NCBI GenBank assembly: GCA_046348225.1
Contig: JAXMEQ010000005.1
Coordinates: forward strand, 62,001 to 126,000
DNA from: JAXMEQ01 sp046348225
Lineage (GTDB): Bacteria; Pseudomonadota; Gammaproteobacteria; Burkholderiales; Burkholderiaceae_C
Length of the DNA: 64,000 nt
Direction of reading: 5' to 3'
Shown here piece by piece: positions 1 to 8,620 of this stretch. Made by a program: the position numbers and the translations under genes. A model generated the notes under the pieces. It was not told the DNA's origin, made no database searches, and worked only from the letters and a program-made list of their open reading frames with translations. Position 1 is the first letter of the stretch. Every line of letters begins with the position of its first letter.

Positions 1-40
1 TGTTTTCACCAACCTGTCGCAACCTCAAGAAGGAATTGAC

Positions 41-1198
41 ATGACTGACCTGAAGAAACGTTCCCTGCTCCAAGTCGCGGCGCTGTCTGCGGTGGCTGCG
101 GCAGCCCTGGTGGGTTGCGGCAAGAAGGAAGAGCCCCCGAAGCCTGCCGCGGCAGCCCCGGCCGCCGCCCCGGCACCCAAGCCCGAGCCGCTGAAGATTG
201 CGTTTGCCTACGTCGGCCCGGTGGGTGACGGTGGCTGGACCTTTGCCCACGACAACGGCCGCAAGGCGATCGAGAAGGAATTCGGCGACAAGGTGGTCAC
301 CAGCTTCGTCGAGAAGGTGCCCGAGTCGGCAGACGCCGAACGCGTGATCCGCGACATGGCGGCCCAGGGCAACAAGCTGATCTTCGGCACCACCTTTGGC
401 TACATGGAGCCCATGCTCAAGGTCGCGGCGGACAACCCGAACGTCAAGTTCGAGCATGCCACCGGCTACAAGACGGCGCCCAACATGCGCACCTACGACA
501 GCCGCACGTATGAAGGTGCGTACATGGCGGGCGTGATCGCCGGCAAGATGACCAAGTCCAACACGCTGGGCGTGGTCGCCTCGATCCCGATTCCCGAGGT
601 GGTGCGCAACATCAACAGCTTCACGCTGGGTGCGCAGTCGGTCAACCCCAAGATCAAGACCAAGGTGGTCTGGGTCAACGAGTGGTTCAACCCGCCGAAG
701 GAAACCGAAGCCGCCACCTCGCTGATCAACGGTGGCGCCGACGTGCTGTTCCAGAACACCGACTCGTCGGCCGTGCTGCAGACCGCCGAGAAGATGAACA
801 AGCGCGCCTTTGGCTGGGACAGCGACATGACCGCCTACGGCCCGAAGGCCCACCTGGGCTCCGCCGTCATCAATTGGGGCCCGTACTATGTCAAGGCCAC
901 CCGCGACGCGCTGGAAGGCAAGTGGACCGGTGGTACCGGCGTGTGGTGGGGCGTGAAGGAAGGCGCCATCGACATGGTGTCTATTGCTGCCGATGTGCCG
1001 GAAGACATCAAGACCAAAGTCGCCGACATCAAGAAAGGCCTGAGTGACGGAACCTTCTCGATCTGGAAGGGCCCGATCGTCGGCCAGGACGGCAAGGAAG
1101 TGCTCAAGAAGGACGAAGTCGCTGACGACAAGTTCCTCGGCGGCGTGAACTTCTACGTCAAGGGTGTGGAAGGCAAGGTCCCGGGCGACAAGAAGTAG
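41..1198 (+). CDS. BMP-family ABC transporter substrate-binding lipoprotein
   Basis: Periplasmic binding component, predicted to bind purine nucleosides or bases for an ABC importer of the BMP/PnrA family; the ligand is inferred from the purine deaminase genes nearby. The 385-residue product starts with a lipoprotein signal whose lipobox LVGC places the lipidated Cys at residue 26. An Ala/Pro-rich tether follows to about residue 47, then the BMP fold with the motifs DGGWTFAHDNG, FGYMEP and GYKTAPN. A purine-rich ribosome binding site (AAGAAGGAA) precedes the ATG. A paralogue lies at 5663-6733 with the same motifs. The permease and ATPase genes are not in the window and may lie upstream. Confidence 0.9.
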   Translation: MTDLKKRSLLQVAALSAVAAAALVGCGKKEEPPKPAAAAPAAAPAPKPEPLKIAFAYVGPVGDGGWTFAHDNGRKAIEKEFGDKVVTSFVEKVPESADAERVIRDMAAQGNKLIFGTTFGYMEPMLKVAADNPNVKFEHATGYKTAPNMRTYDSRTYEGAYMAGVIAGKMTKSNTLGVVASIPIPEVVRNINSFTLGAQSVNPKIKTKVVWVNEWFNPPKETEAATSLINGGADVLFQNTDSSAVLQTAEKMNKRAFGWDSDMTAYGPKAHLGSAVINWGPYYVKATRDALEGKWTGGTGVWWGVKEGAIDMVSIAADVPEDIKTKVADIKKGLSDGTFSIWKGPIVGQDGKEVLKKDEVADDKFLGGVNFYVKGVEGKVPGDKK

Positions 1199-1208
1199 TA
1201 GCAGGACG

Positions 1209-1282
1209 CCCCCCCCGAAGCGCCTTCGGCGCCTCCCCCCCACTGGGGGGCAATGCAGCGGACCGGCAAAGCCGGATCCGCG
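1209..1282 (+). repeat. Dispersed intergenic repeat, family 2, copy 1
   Basis: GC-rich block with three nested inverted repeats: GAAGCGCCTTCGGCGCCTC, a C-run facing a G-run, and ACCGGCAAAGCCGG. The same order of blocks recurs at 19771-19841 (opposite strand), 52269-52317 (shortened) and 52891-52974. It lies just after the BMP gene and before its terminator. Confidence 0.75.
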
Positions 1283-1290
1283 CATTCCCG

Positions 1291-1319
1291 AAAGGGCCGC
1301 CGCAGGGTGGCCTTTTTTT
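1291..1319 (+). terminator. Rho-independent terminator after BMP gene
   Basis: AAAGG then CCGCC pair with GGTGG then CCTTT (one bulged G, one G-U pair) around a GCAG loop, and the stem runs into seven T. It lies between the BMP gene and the Rieske gene start at 1330. Confidence 0.75.
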
Positions 1320-1329
1320 GTTTCTGCAC

Positions 1330-2307
1330 ATGATTGAGAAAACCATTTGGCACCCGGTGGTGCTGGCCGATGAAGTGGCTTCTGAGCCCGTGGCCGCACA
1401 GCTGTTGGAACACGACCTCGTGCTGTGGCGCGATGCCTCAGGCGCCGTGCACGCCTGGCGCGACCAGTGCCCGCACCGCGGCGCGCAGCTGTCGCGCGGG
1501 CGGGTGGTGAACGACCGGCTGGAATGCCCTTACCACGGCTGGCAGTTTGCCGCGTCAGGCCAATGTGTGCAGGTGCCGGCGCTGCCGGCGTTCATTCCGC
1601 CGGCCAGCCATTGCGCTCTGACCTATGCCGCGCAAGAGGCCCATGACCTGGTCTGGGTGCAGCTGGCCAAAAGCGATACGACCTTGCCGGCCTTCGCGGC
1701 CGAGGCGGATGCGCGCCTGCGCAAGCTCAACTGCGGGCCTTATGACGTGGCGACCAGCGCGCCACGCATCGTGGAAAACTTTCTGGACTTGGCGCATTTC
1801 GGCTTTGTGCATGAAGGTTCGCTGGGCACGCGCACGGCCGCCGCCATCGACGACTACGCAGTGCAGCCGACGGCCACCGGCCTGCTGGCCACCCAATGCA
1901 AAGCCTGGCAGCCGCAGTCCAGCCTGCAGGCGACCGCGCCCGCCCAGGTTGAATACACCTACGAAGTCACCGCGCCCTACGCCGCCGTGCTGACCAAGCT
2001 GCCCGACGCTGCCGCCGTGGCCATTGCCGGCTACCGGGAGTCGATTGCGCTGTTCATCTGCCCGCGCACGCCCGAAACCAGCCGCGTGTGGTTCCGCCTC
2101 GCCGTGGCGGACTTTGCATCGAGCGACGACACCTTGCGCGCCTTCCAGCATGGCATCTTCATGCAGGACCTGCCGGTGCTGGAGTCGCAGCGGCCGCGGC
2201 GCCTGCCGCTGGACCTGCGTGCCGAACTGCACACCGCTGCCGACAAGGCGTCGTCGGCCTACCGCCGCCATCTGGCGGAACTGGGCATTACCTTTGGAGT
2301 CTGCTGA
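1330..2307 (+). CDS. Rieske [2Fe-2S] ring-hydroxylating oxygenase alpha subunit-like protein
   Basis: Predicted Rieske non-heme iron oxygenase of 325 residues, of the vanillate O-demethylase type, which inserts oxygen or removes methyl groups using electrons from a separate reductase. The Rieske ligands are visible as CPHRG (C47, H49) and CPYHGW (C66, H69). The mononuclear iron site is suggested by ENFLDLAHFGFVHE at about residues 149-162. The ATG at 1330 is chosen over an upstream TTG at 1318, which sits on the terminator T-run. Its stop overlaps the start of the deaminase at 2307 (TGATG), so the two are probably translationally coupled. The substrate is unknown; a purine derivative is possible from context. 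No reductase gene is seen nearby. Confidence 0.85.
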   Translation: MIEKTIWHPVVLADEVASEPVAAQLLEHDLVLWRDASGAVHAWRDQCPHRGAQLSRGRVVNDRLECPYHGWQFAASGQCVQVPALPAFIPPASHCALTYAAQEAHDLVWVQLAKSDTTLPAFAAEADARLRKLNCGPYDVATSAPRIVENFLDLAHFGFVHEGSLGTRTAAAIDDYAVQPTATGLLATQCKAWQPQSSLQATAPAQVEYTYEVTAPYAAVLTKLPDAAAVAIAGYRESIALFICPRTPETSRVWFRLAVADFASSDDTLRAFQHGIFMQDLPVLESQRPRRLPLDLRAELHTAADKASSAYRRHLAELGITFGVC

Positions 2308-3350
2308 TGCAACCCTTCCCTGAACTTCCCCCCGACCGGCTGCTGGCCCTGCTGCGCGCCATGCCCAAGGCCGAGCTGCACATGCACATTGAAGGCTCGC
2401 TGGAGCCGGAGCTGATCTTCGCGCTGGCGCAGCGCAATGGCGTGGCCATTCCGTACGCGACGGTGGACGAGTTGCGCCGCGCCTATGCCTTCACCAACCT
2501 GCAGAGCTTCCTGGACATCTACTACGCCGGTGCCAGCGTGCTGCGGACCGAGCAGGACTTCTATGACATGGCCTGGGCTTACCTGCTGCGCGCCCAGGCC
2601 GACCACGTGCTGCACACCGAGCTGTTTTTTGACCCGCAAACCCACACCGCGCGTGGCGTGGCCATGGAAACCGTGGTCAATGGCCTGCACCGCGCCTGTG
2701 TCGATGCCGGTGCGAAGCTGGGCGTGAGCGCGTCGCTCATCCTGTGCTTTCTGCGCCACCTCAGCGAAGACGAGGCGTTCGAGACGCTGGAGCAGGCGCT
2801 GCCGCTGCGCGACAAGTTCATCGGCGTGGGGCTGGATTCGAGCGAGCTGGGCCACCCGCCCGAAAAGTTTGCGCGCGTGTTCGCGCGCTGCCGCGCGCTG
2901 GGGTTCCGCCTCGTCGCCCACGCGGGTGAAGAAGGGCCGCCAGCCTATGTCTGGACGGCGCTCGATGTGCTGAAAGTCGAACGCATCGACCACGGCGTGC
3001 AGTCGGTCAAAGACGCTGCGCTGATGCAGCGACTGGCCCGCGACCGCGTGCCGCTCACGGTGTGCCCGCTGTCCAACCTCAAGCTCTGCGTGTTTCCCTC
3101 CCTGGCGGCCCACAACCTCGGCGCACTGCTCGACGCGGGCCTGGTGGCCACCGTCAACTCCGACGACCCGGCCTACTTTGGCGGCTACATCAACGACAAC
3201 TTCACCCAGACCTTTGCCGCCACTGGCCTGCAGGCACACCACGCCTACACGCTGGCGCGCAACAGCTTTGAAGCGAGCTTTGCAGACGCCGCAAGAAAGC
3301 GCACCTGGATCGAACAGCTGGATGCGTGCTTTGCATCGCTTCCCGCGTGA
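2307..3350 (+). CDS. Adenine/adenosine deaminase
   Basis: Zinc-dependent deaminase of the adenosine deaminase superfamily, 347 residues, converting adenine or adenosine to hypoxanthine or inosine in the cytoplasm. The metal and catalytic motifs are in order: HMH at residues 25-27, HAGEEG near 205, the TVCPLSNLKL segment, and NSDDPAYFGGY near 283. The wording of the N-terminal part (AELHMHIEGSLEPEL, then YYAGASVLRTEQDFYD) is typical of the subgroup that includes the Pseudomonas adenine deaminase PA0148, so adenine is the likelier substrate, though sequence alone does not settle it. The start codon overlaps the Rieske stop. It belongs to the purine salvage group with guaD (6738) and the two BMP proteins. 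Confidence 0.88.
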   Translation: MQPFPELPPDRLLALLRAMPKAELHMHIEGSLEPELIFALAQRNGVAIPYATVDELRRAYAFTNLQSFLDIYYAGASVLRTEQDFYDMAWAYLLRAQADHVLHTELFFDPQTHTARGVAMETVVNGLHRACVDAGAKLGVSASLILCFLRHLSEDEAFETLEQALPLRDKFIGVGLDSSELGHPPEKFARVFARCRALGFRLVAHAGEEGPPAYVWTALDVLKVERIDHGVQSVKDAALMQRLARDRVPLTVCPLSNLKLCVFPSLAAHNLGALLDAGLVATVNSDDPAYFGGYINDNFTQTFAATGLQAHHAYTLARNSFEASFADAARKRTWIEQLDACFASLPA

Positions 3351-3413
3351 GGCCACAGCGTTAACATAGCCGCAACTGTCAAAAAATTTAACGGCTTCCT
3401 GAGGGTTCGTATA

Positions 3414-3809
3414 GTGAGTCAGTCCATCCAGATTCCGGTTTCCGTCGGCGAGTTGTTCGACAAGCAGACCATCCTACAGATCAAGTGCGACCGTATCGAC
3501 GACCCGGCCAAGCGTGCGCACGCCGTGCATGAGCTCGAGTTGCTCACGCACCGCGCCGACGACATGCTGGCTGGATGCCCGATTCGAGCCGATATCGTGG
3601 CGTTGGTGGCTGAGCTCCATGCCGTGAACGCCGAGCTCTGGGATCTAGAGAACATCGTTCGTGCCTGTGAACGGGCTGCGCGATTTGACAGTGATTTCGT
3701 GGCGACGGCGCGGCGCATTTATGCCGGTAATGACAGGCGAGCCGCCATCAAGTTGCGCATCAATACACTGCTGGGCTCCGATATTGTGGAAGTCAAGAGC
3801 CACCGCTGA
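3414..3809 (+). CDS. DUF6165 family protein
   Basis: Small cytoplasmic protein of 131 residues with a GTG start. The opening SIQIPVSVGELFDKQTILQIK and the RRIYAGNDRRAAIK segment near the C-terminus fit DUF6165, a family with no established function that is often next to TPR or glycosyltransferase genes. That is the case here: its TGA overlaps the ATG of the following gene (TGATG). No signal peptide or membrane segment is visible. The pair sits between the adenine deaminase and the second BMP gene and looks unrelated to purines. Confidence 0.75.
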   Translation: MSQSIQIPVSVGELFDKQTILQIKCDRIDDPAKRAHAVHELELLTHRADDMLAGCPIRADIVALVAELHAVNAELWDLENIVRACERAARFDSDFVATARRIYAGNDRRAAIKLRINTLLGSDIVEVKSHR

Positions 3810-5590
3810 TGGGAGCAGGACCCTCGCCGGGCGTCCAGCAGCCCGCCATGCTTTTGCAGTTGGGCCTGCTGGAAGCCCAGAAGGGCCGGCTTGACGAAGC
3901 CGCAGCCCTGTTCGCGCGCGCGGGCGCAGCCGATGCAGCCAATCCTGCGCCCGCTTACAACCTGGGTCTCGTACGCCAGCAGCAGGGGCGACATGTCGAG
4001 GCTCTCGCCGCGTTCGATTTGGTGCTGCGGCTGAGTCCGCACGCGGCTGCGGCGCACCATGCACGCGGCCTGGCACTGAAGAACCTTCAGCGGTTGGACG
4101 AAGCACTGGCCGCTTACGACGCCGCACTGGCGCTGCAGCCCAACTTTGCCGCTGCGCTGAACAATCGCGCTGCAGCGTTGCTGCGATTGCGCCGGTTCGA
4201 TGATGCAATTGCCAGCTACCGCTCGGCGCTGGCTGCAAGCCCCCGGCACGTCGGCATCTGGGCCAACCTGGGGGCCGCGCTGCATGTGGCGAGCCGACAT
4301 GAGGAAGCATTCGCCGCGTTCATGCGGGCACGCGAATTCGGCGACGGCTCGGCCGTGACGCTCATGAATGCCGGTGTGGCGCTGAATGCGCAGCACCACT
4401 ATTCCCGAGCGCTGCCGTTGCTGCAGCAGGCATTGCGGCAGGCGCCGGACGATTTGGACGTGCGTCTGAACCTCGGCAATGCGCTGGCGGGCCTGAATCG
4501 GTGGATCGACGCACGTGCGCAGTTTGAGGCTGTGCTTCGTCAGCGCCCCGATGATGGAGACGCCGCACTGAACTTGGCGAATTCCCTGCGCGACAGCGGC
4601 GAACGTGAGGCTGAAGTGCAGCTGGCGCTCCCCTGGTATGAGCGAGCGCTCGAAGGCGGTGCCAATCCGGCAACCGTGCGCTGGAACCGTGCGCTGTGCC
4701 TTCTGTCACTGGGCGACTTTAAGGCCGGTTGGCGCGATTACGAGGAGCGGCTGAACGCGACTGCGCTGAACAACCCGGTGCGCGAACCCGGTGCGCAACG
4801 CTGGCGCGGCGAGCCTGTGGCAGGAGCTACCGTTCTGTTGTACGCGGAGCAAGGCCTTGGTGACACCCTGCAGTTTTGTCGGTACGCGCAACTGGTGGCG
4901 GCTCGTGGTGCACGCGTTGTGCTGGAAGTGCAATCGCCATTAAAGGCGCTACTTCAAGGTTTGGAGGGAGTGGATCAGGTCATCGCGCCGGGTGACCCTC
5001 TACCGCACATCGATTGGCATTGCCCGCTGATGAGCTTGCCCTATTTGCTCGAAACGAGTCGCCACAACATTCCTGGGAGCGTGCCCTATCTAGTGGCGGA
5101 TCCAGCGCTGGTGACGCGGTGGAAAGGCATGCTGTCTGGGCGTGGCCGGCCTCAGGTCGGCGTGGCCTGGTCGGGCAACGCGGACAACTGGAATGATCAT
5201 CGGCGCTCAATCCCCTTCGACACTTTCCGTGCTGCCTTGCCACCCGGCATCGATTACTGGAGTTTGCAAAAGGACACCCCATCCGGAAGCGGTCCTGGAG
5301 AACTCGTGCGTTGCTTTGATGAAACCACTTTCACCCACACCGCAGCGCAAATCATCGCACTAGACCTGGTTGTGACGGTAGATACCTCCATCTGCCACCT
5401 GGCGGGCGCGCTAGGCCGACCAGTCTGGATTCTGCTGCCACAACCCGCCGACATGCGCTGGATGCTGGAGCGCGAAGACACGCCGTGGTATCCCTCTGCC
5501 CGCCTGCTGCGCCAGCAAGGCGGTGGGGGCTGGCCGCCGGTGCTGGAGCGCCTTGCACGCCATCTCGAGGGCCTTGTCACGACGCCGTAG
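3809..5590 (+). CDS. TPR-repeat protein with C-terminal glycosyltransferase-like domain
   Basis: 593 residues. About the first 300 are successive tetratricopeptide repeats, recognisable by the recurring pattern of A..NLG.AL and alanine-rich helices. A C-terminal domain resembling GT9/heptosyltransferase-type folds follows, with LYAEQGLGDTLQFCRYA, VGVAWSGNADN and VDTSICHLAGALGRPVW. Proteins with this layout are usually thought to transfer or bind sugars in surface polysaccharide or protein glycosylation; the substrate here is unknown. It is translationally coupled to the DUF6165 gene upstream and closed by a clear terminator at 5601, so the two form an independent cassette inside the purine cluster. 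Confidence 0.8.
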   Translation: MGAGPSPGVQQPAMLLQLGLLEAQKGRLDEAAALFARAGAADAANPAPAYNLGLVRQQQGRHVEALAAFDLVLRLSPHAAAAHHARGLALKNLQRLDEALAAYDAALALQPNFAAALNNRAAALLRLRRFDDAIASYRSALAASPRHVGIWANLGAALHVASRHEEAFAAFMRAREFGDGSAVTLMNAGVALNAQHHYSRALPLLQQALRQAPDDLDVRLNLGNALAGLNRWIDARAQFEAVLRQRPDDGDAALNLANSLRDSGEREAEVQLALPWYERALEGGANPATVRWNRALCLLSLGDFKAGWRDYEERLNATALNNPVREPGAQRWRGEPVAGATVLLYAEQGLGDTLQFCRYAQLVAARGARVVLEVQSPLKALLQGLEGVDQVIAPGDPLPHIDWHCPLMSLPYLLETSRHNIPGSVPYLVADPALVTRWKGMLSGRGRPQVGVAWSGNADNWNDHRRSIPFDTFRAALPPGIDYWSLQKDTPSGSGPGELVRCFDETTFTHTAAQIIALDLVVTVDTSICHLAGALGRPVWILLPQPADMRWMLEREDTPWYPSARLLRQQGGGGWPPVLERLARHLEGLVTTP

Positions 5591-5600
5591 AATTTCGGGC

Positions 5601-5629
5601 AAAAGGCCGCGCCCCGGCGGCCTTTTTTC
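5601..5629 (+). terminator. Rho-independent terminator after TPR gene
   Basis: AAAAGGCCGC and GCGGCCTTTT form a strong stem with a short GC loop, followed by a T-run. It separates the TPR cassette from the second BMP gene. Confidence 0.85.
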
Positions 5630-5662
5630 TTTGTCATTGCCGGGGCCATGTAGAGGACCACC

Positions 5663-6733
5663 ATGTACAAAAACCTCGTTGCCGCATTGGCGGCCGCCTG
5701 TTGTTTTCCCCTTGCCTTTTCCCAAACCACCGCGCCCCTGAAGGCCGGTTTTGTCTATGTCGCGCCCATTACCGAAGCGGGCTGGGTTCGCCAGCACGAA
5801 GAAGGTCGCAAGACCGTTGACGCAGCGCTGGGTGCGCGCGTCAAAACCACGTTCGTCGAAAACGTGGCCGAAGGCGCCGACGCGGAGCGCGTGATCCGCG
5901 ACCTGGCGCGGCAGGGCCACCAACTCATCTTCACGCCCAGCTTTGGCTACATGGAGCCCACGCTCAGGGTGGCGAAGGATTTTCCGGACGTGAAGTTCGA
6001 GTCCATCACCGGCTACAAGACGGCGCCCAACGTGGCCACGGCCAACGCCCGCTACTACGAGGGCCGCTATCTCGCGGGCATTGCTGCCGGCCGCATGACC
6101 CGGACCCATGTGGCGGGCTACGTGGCGGGCTTCCCGATTCCCGAGGTGCTGCAGGGCATCAATGCCTTCACCCTCGGTATGCGCTCCGTCAATCCGAAGG
6201 CCGAGGTCCGGGTGGTGTGGCTCAACGCCTGGTTCGACCCGCCACGCGAACGCGACGCCGCCATGAGCCTGTTCAACCAGGACGTGGACGTGATCGCGTT
6301 TCACACCGGCTCCACTGCCGTGATGGTGGCGGCGCAGGAGCGCGGCAAGATGGCTGTGGCCTACCACTCCGACATGCGCAAAGCCGCGCCCGATGCGCAG
6401 ATCGTGGCGGTCACGCACCAGTGGGGCGCCTACTACACCCAGCGCGCCCTTGCCGTGCTTGACGGCAGCTGGAAAAGCGGCAGTGTCTGGGGCGGCGTGA
6501 AGGAGGGCATGGTCCGCGTGGGCGACTTTGGTGCCCGGGTACCCAAGGCGGTGCAGGACGAAGTGCTGGCGCGCCAGCAAGACATTGCCATGGGCAAGCT
6601 GCACCCCTTTACCGGCCCCATCACCGACAACGAAGGGAAGCTGCAACTGCCGGCTGGCACCGTGATGAAGGACGAGCAGATACTGACTATGAATTTTCTG
6701 GTATCGGGCGTGCACGGCAAGGCCGCAAAATAG
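5663..6733 (+). CDS. BMP-family substrate-binding protein (second paralogue)
   Basis: 356-residue periplasmic binding protein of the BMP/PnrA family, the paralogue of 41-1198. Unlike that protein it has an ordinary cleavable signal peptide (hydrophobic to about residue 19, ending near AFSQ) and no convincing lipobox. Shared motifs are FVYVAPITEAGW, DAERVIRD, FGYMEP and GYKTAPN. It lies four bases before guanine deaminase, so binding of guanine, guanosine or related purines is a reasonable inference. The ATG is preceded by AGAGGACCACC. Confidence 0.88.
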   Translation: MYKNLVAALAAACCFPLAFSQTTAPLKAGFVYVAPITEAGWVRQHEEGRKTVDAALGARVKTTFVENVAEGADAERVIRDLARQGHQLIFTPSFGYMEPTLRVAKDFPDVKFESITGYKTAPNVATANARYYEGRYLAGIAAGRMTRTHVAGYVAGFPIPEVLQGINAFTLGMRSVNPKAEVRVVWLNAWFDPPRERDAAMSLFNQDVDVIAFHTGSTAVMVAAQERGKMAVAYHSDMRKAAPDAQIVAVTHQWGAYYTQRALAVLDGSWKSGSVWGGVKEGMVRVGDFGARVPKAVQDEVLARQQDIAMGKLHPFTGPITDNEGKLQLPAGTVMKDEQILTMNFLVSGVHGKAAK

Positions 6734-6737
6734 GTGG

Positions 6738-8015
6738 ATGCGCGCTTACCGAGCTTCCCTCCTCCGATTTGCGGACGACCGCACCGCCCAGTTTGAAGAA
6801 GACGGCCTGTTGGTCGTCGGGCCCGATGCCACCGGCCGCCAGGTGGTGCGGGCGGCGGGCAGCTTTCAGGCGCTGGCAGCCAACTACCCGGGCGTGGCTG
6901 TCGAGCACCTGCCCGGCCGCATCATCGCGCCGGGCTTTGTGGACCTTCACATCCACTTCCCCCAAACGGATGTGATCGGCTCGCCGGCCGAGGGCCTGCT
7001 GCCCTGGCTGGACAACTACACCTTTCCACACGAGTCGCGCTTTGCCGACGCGGCCTATGCCAGTGAGGTGGCCACGGTCTTCCTGGACGAGCTGCAGCGC
7101 AACGGCGTGACCACGGCCCTCACGTTTGCCACCTCGCACCCGGCCTCGGTGGACGCCCTGCTGGGCCAGGCCCATGCACGCGGCCTGCGCATGATTGCGG
7201 GCAAGGTGCTGCAGGACCGACACTCGCCCGACGGCGTACGCGACGACACGGAACAGAGCCTGGTCGATACCGAAGCCCTGATTCACAAGTGGCATGGCAA
7301 GGGCCGGCTGGGCTATGCCATCACGCCACGCTTTGCCCCAAGTTGCACCGAAGCGCAGCTGCGCGGTGCCGGCGAGCTGGCCGCGATGTACCCGGATGTG
7401 TGGATCCAGTCGCATGTGGCTGAAAACAAGGATGAGATCCGGTGGGTGCGGGCGCTGTTTCCGCAGTCCCGCAGTTACCTCGCGGTGTACGACGACTTCG
7501 GCCTGATGCGCGAACGCGCCATCTACGCGCACTGCATCCACTTTGAGGACGGCGACCGCGCGCTGATGCGCAGCACCGGTGCGGCGGCGGCCGTCAGCCC
7601 CACCAGCAACCTGTTTCTGGGCAGCGGCTTTTTTGACTACGAAGGCGCGGACCGTATTGGCTTCCGTTACGGCCTGGCCAGCGATGTGGGCGGCGGCACC
7701 AGCTTCAGCCCGTTTCACACCATGCTGGCGGCCTACTACGTGGGGCGTGAGGGGCAGACCAAGCCGGGCCTGAGCCTGAGCCCGCAGGCCCTGTGGTGGC
7801 AGCACACGGCGGGCGCGGCGCAGGCACTGGGGCTGGAGGGCGTGGTGGGCAATCTGCAGCCCGGCTGCGAGGCCGACTTCGTGGTGCTCAACCCCCAGGC
7901 CACGCCGCTGCTGGCGCGCAAGACCGCGCAGGCCGGCAACCTGGATGAACTGCTGTTCTCGATGATCGTGCTGGGCGATGACCGGCTGGTCCAGCGCACG
8001 GTAATGGCCGGTTGA
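6738..8015 (+). CDS. guaD: Guanine deaminase
   Basis: Zinc amidohydrolase of 425 residues that deaminates guanine to xanthine. The metal-binding PGFVDLHIHFPQ motif lies near residues 57-68, and later metal or substrate motifs include HVAENKDEI, YAHCIHF and a glycine-rich segment beginning ASDVGGGTS. The length fits bacterial GuaD. The start is four bases after the BMP stop, so it is co-transcribed with the binding protein. With the adenine deaminase at 2307 it would feed hypoxanthine and xanthine into purine breakdown; no xanthine dehydrogenase is in the window. Confidence 0.92.
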   Translation: MRAYRASLLRFADDRTAQFEEDGLLVVGPDATGRQVVRAAGSFQALAANYPGVAVEHLPGRIIAPGFVDLHIHFPQTDVIGSPAEGLLPWLDNYTFPHESRFADAAYASEVATVFLDELQRNGVTTALTFATSHPASVDALLGQAHARGLRMIAGKVLQDRHSPDGVRDDTEQSLVDTEALIHKWHGKGRLGYAITPRFAPSCTEAQLRGAGELAAMYPDVWIQSHVAENKDEIRWVRALFPQSRSYLAVYDDFGLMRERAIYAHCIHFEDGDRALMRSTGAAAAVSPTSNLFLGSGFFDYEGADRIGFRYGLASDVGGGTSFSPFHTMLAAYYVGREGQTKPGLSLSPQALWWQHTAGAAQALGLEGVVGNLQPGCEADFVVLNPQATPLLARKTAQAGNLDELLFSMIVLGDDRLVQRTVMAG

Positions 8016-8046
8016 GCTTGCCTACAATGCGGCGCAGGAGTGAACG

Positions 8047-8613
8047 ATGACCATCAAAAGCGACAAGTGGATCCGCCGCATGGCCGAGCAGCATGGCCTG
8101 ATCGAACCTTTTGAGCCCGGGCAGGTGCGTGAGGTGAAGGGCCAGCGCGTCATCAGCTACGGCACCAGCAGCTATGGCTATGACATCCGCTGCGCGCCGG
8201 AATTCAAGGTCTTCACCAACATCCACAGCACGGTGGTGGACCCGAAGAACTTTGACGAGAAGAGCTTTGTGGATTTCCACGGTGACAGTTGCATCATCCC
8301 GCCCAACAGCTTTGCGCTGGCCCGTACGGTGGAGTACTTCCGCATCCCGCGCAATGTGCTGACCATCTGCCTGGGCAAGAGCACCTACGCGCGCTGCGGC
8401 ATCATCGTCAACGTGACCCCTTTCGAGCCCGAGTGGGAGGGCTATGTGACGCTGGAGTTCAGCAACACCACGCCGCTGCCCGCCAAGATCTATGCCGGTG
8501 AGGGCTGCGCCCAGGTTCTGTTCTTTGAAAGCGACGAAGTCTGCGAGACGAGCTACAAGGACCGTGGCGGCAAGTACCAGGGCCAGCGTGGCGTGACGCT
8601 GCCCAAGGCGTAA
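8047..8613 (+). CDS. dcd: dCTP deaminase
   Basis: 188-residue cytosolic enzyme converting dCTP to dUTP for thymidylate synthesis. Conserved segments are SSYGYDIRC, the phosphate-binding GKSTYARCGI and the catalytic-glutamate region WEGYVTLEFSNTTPLP. An AGGAGTG ribosome binding site precedes the ATG. The length matches the family. It stands alone between guaD and the AT-rich OLD-type gene. Confidence 0.95.
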   Translation: MTIKSDKWIRRMAEQHGLIEPFEPGQVREVKGQRVISYGTSSYGYDIRCAPEFKVFTNIHSTVVDPKNFDEKSFVDFHGDSCIIPPNSFALARTVEYFRIPRNVLTICLGKSTYARCGIIVNVTPFEPEWEGYVTLEFSNTTPLPAKIYAGEGCAQVLFFESDEVCETSYKDRGGKYQGQRGVTLPKA

Positions 8614-8620
8614 AACAGAC

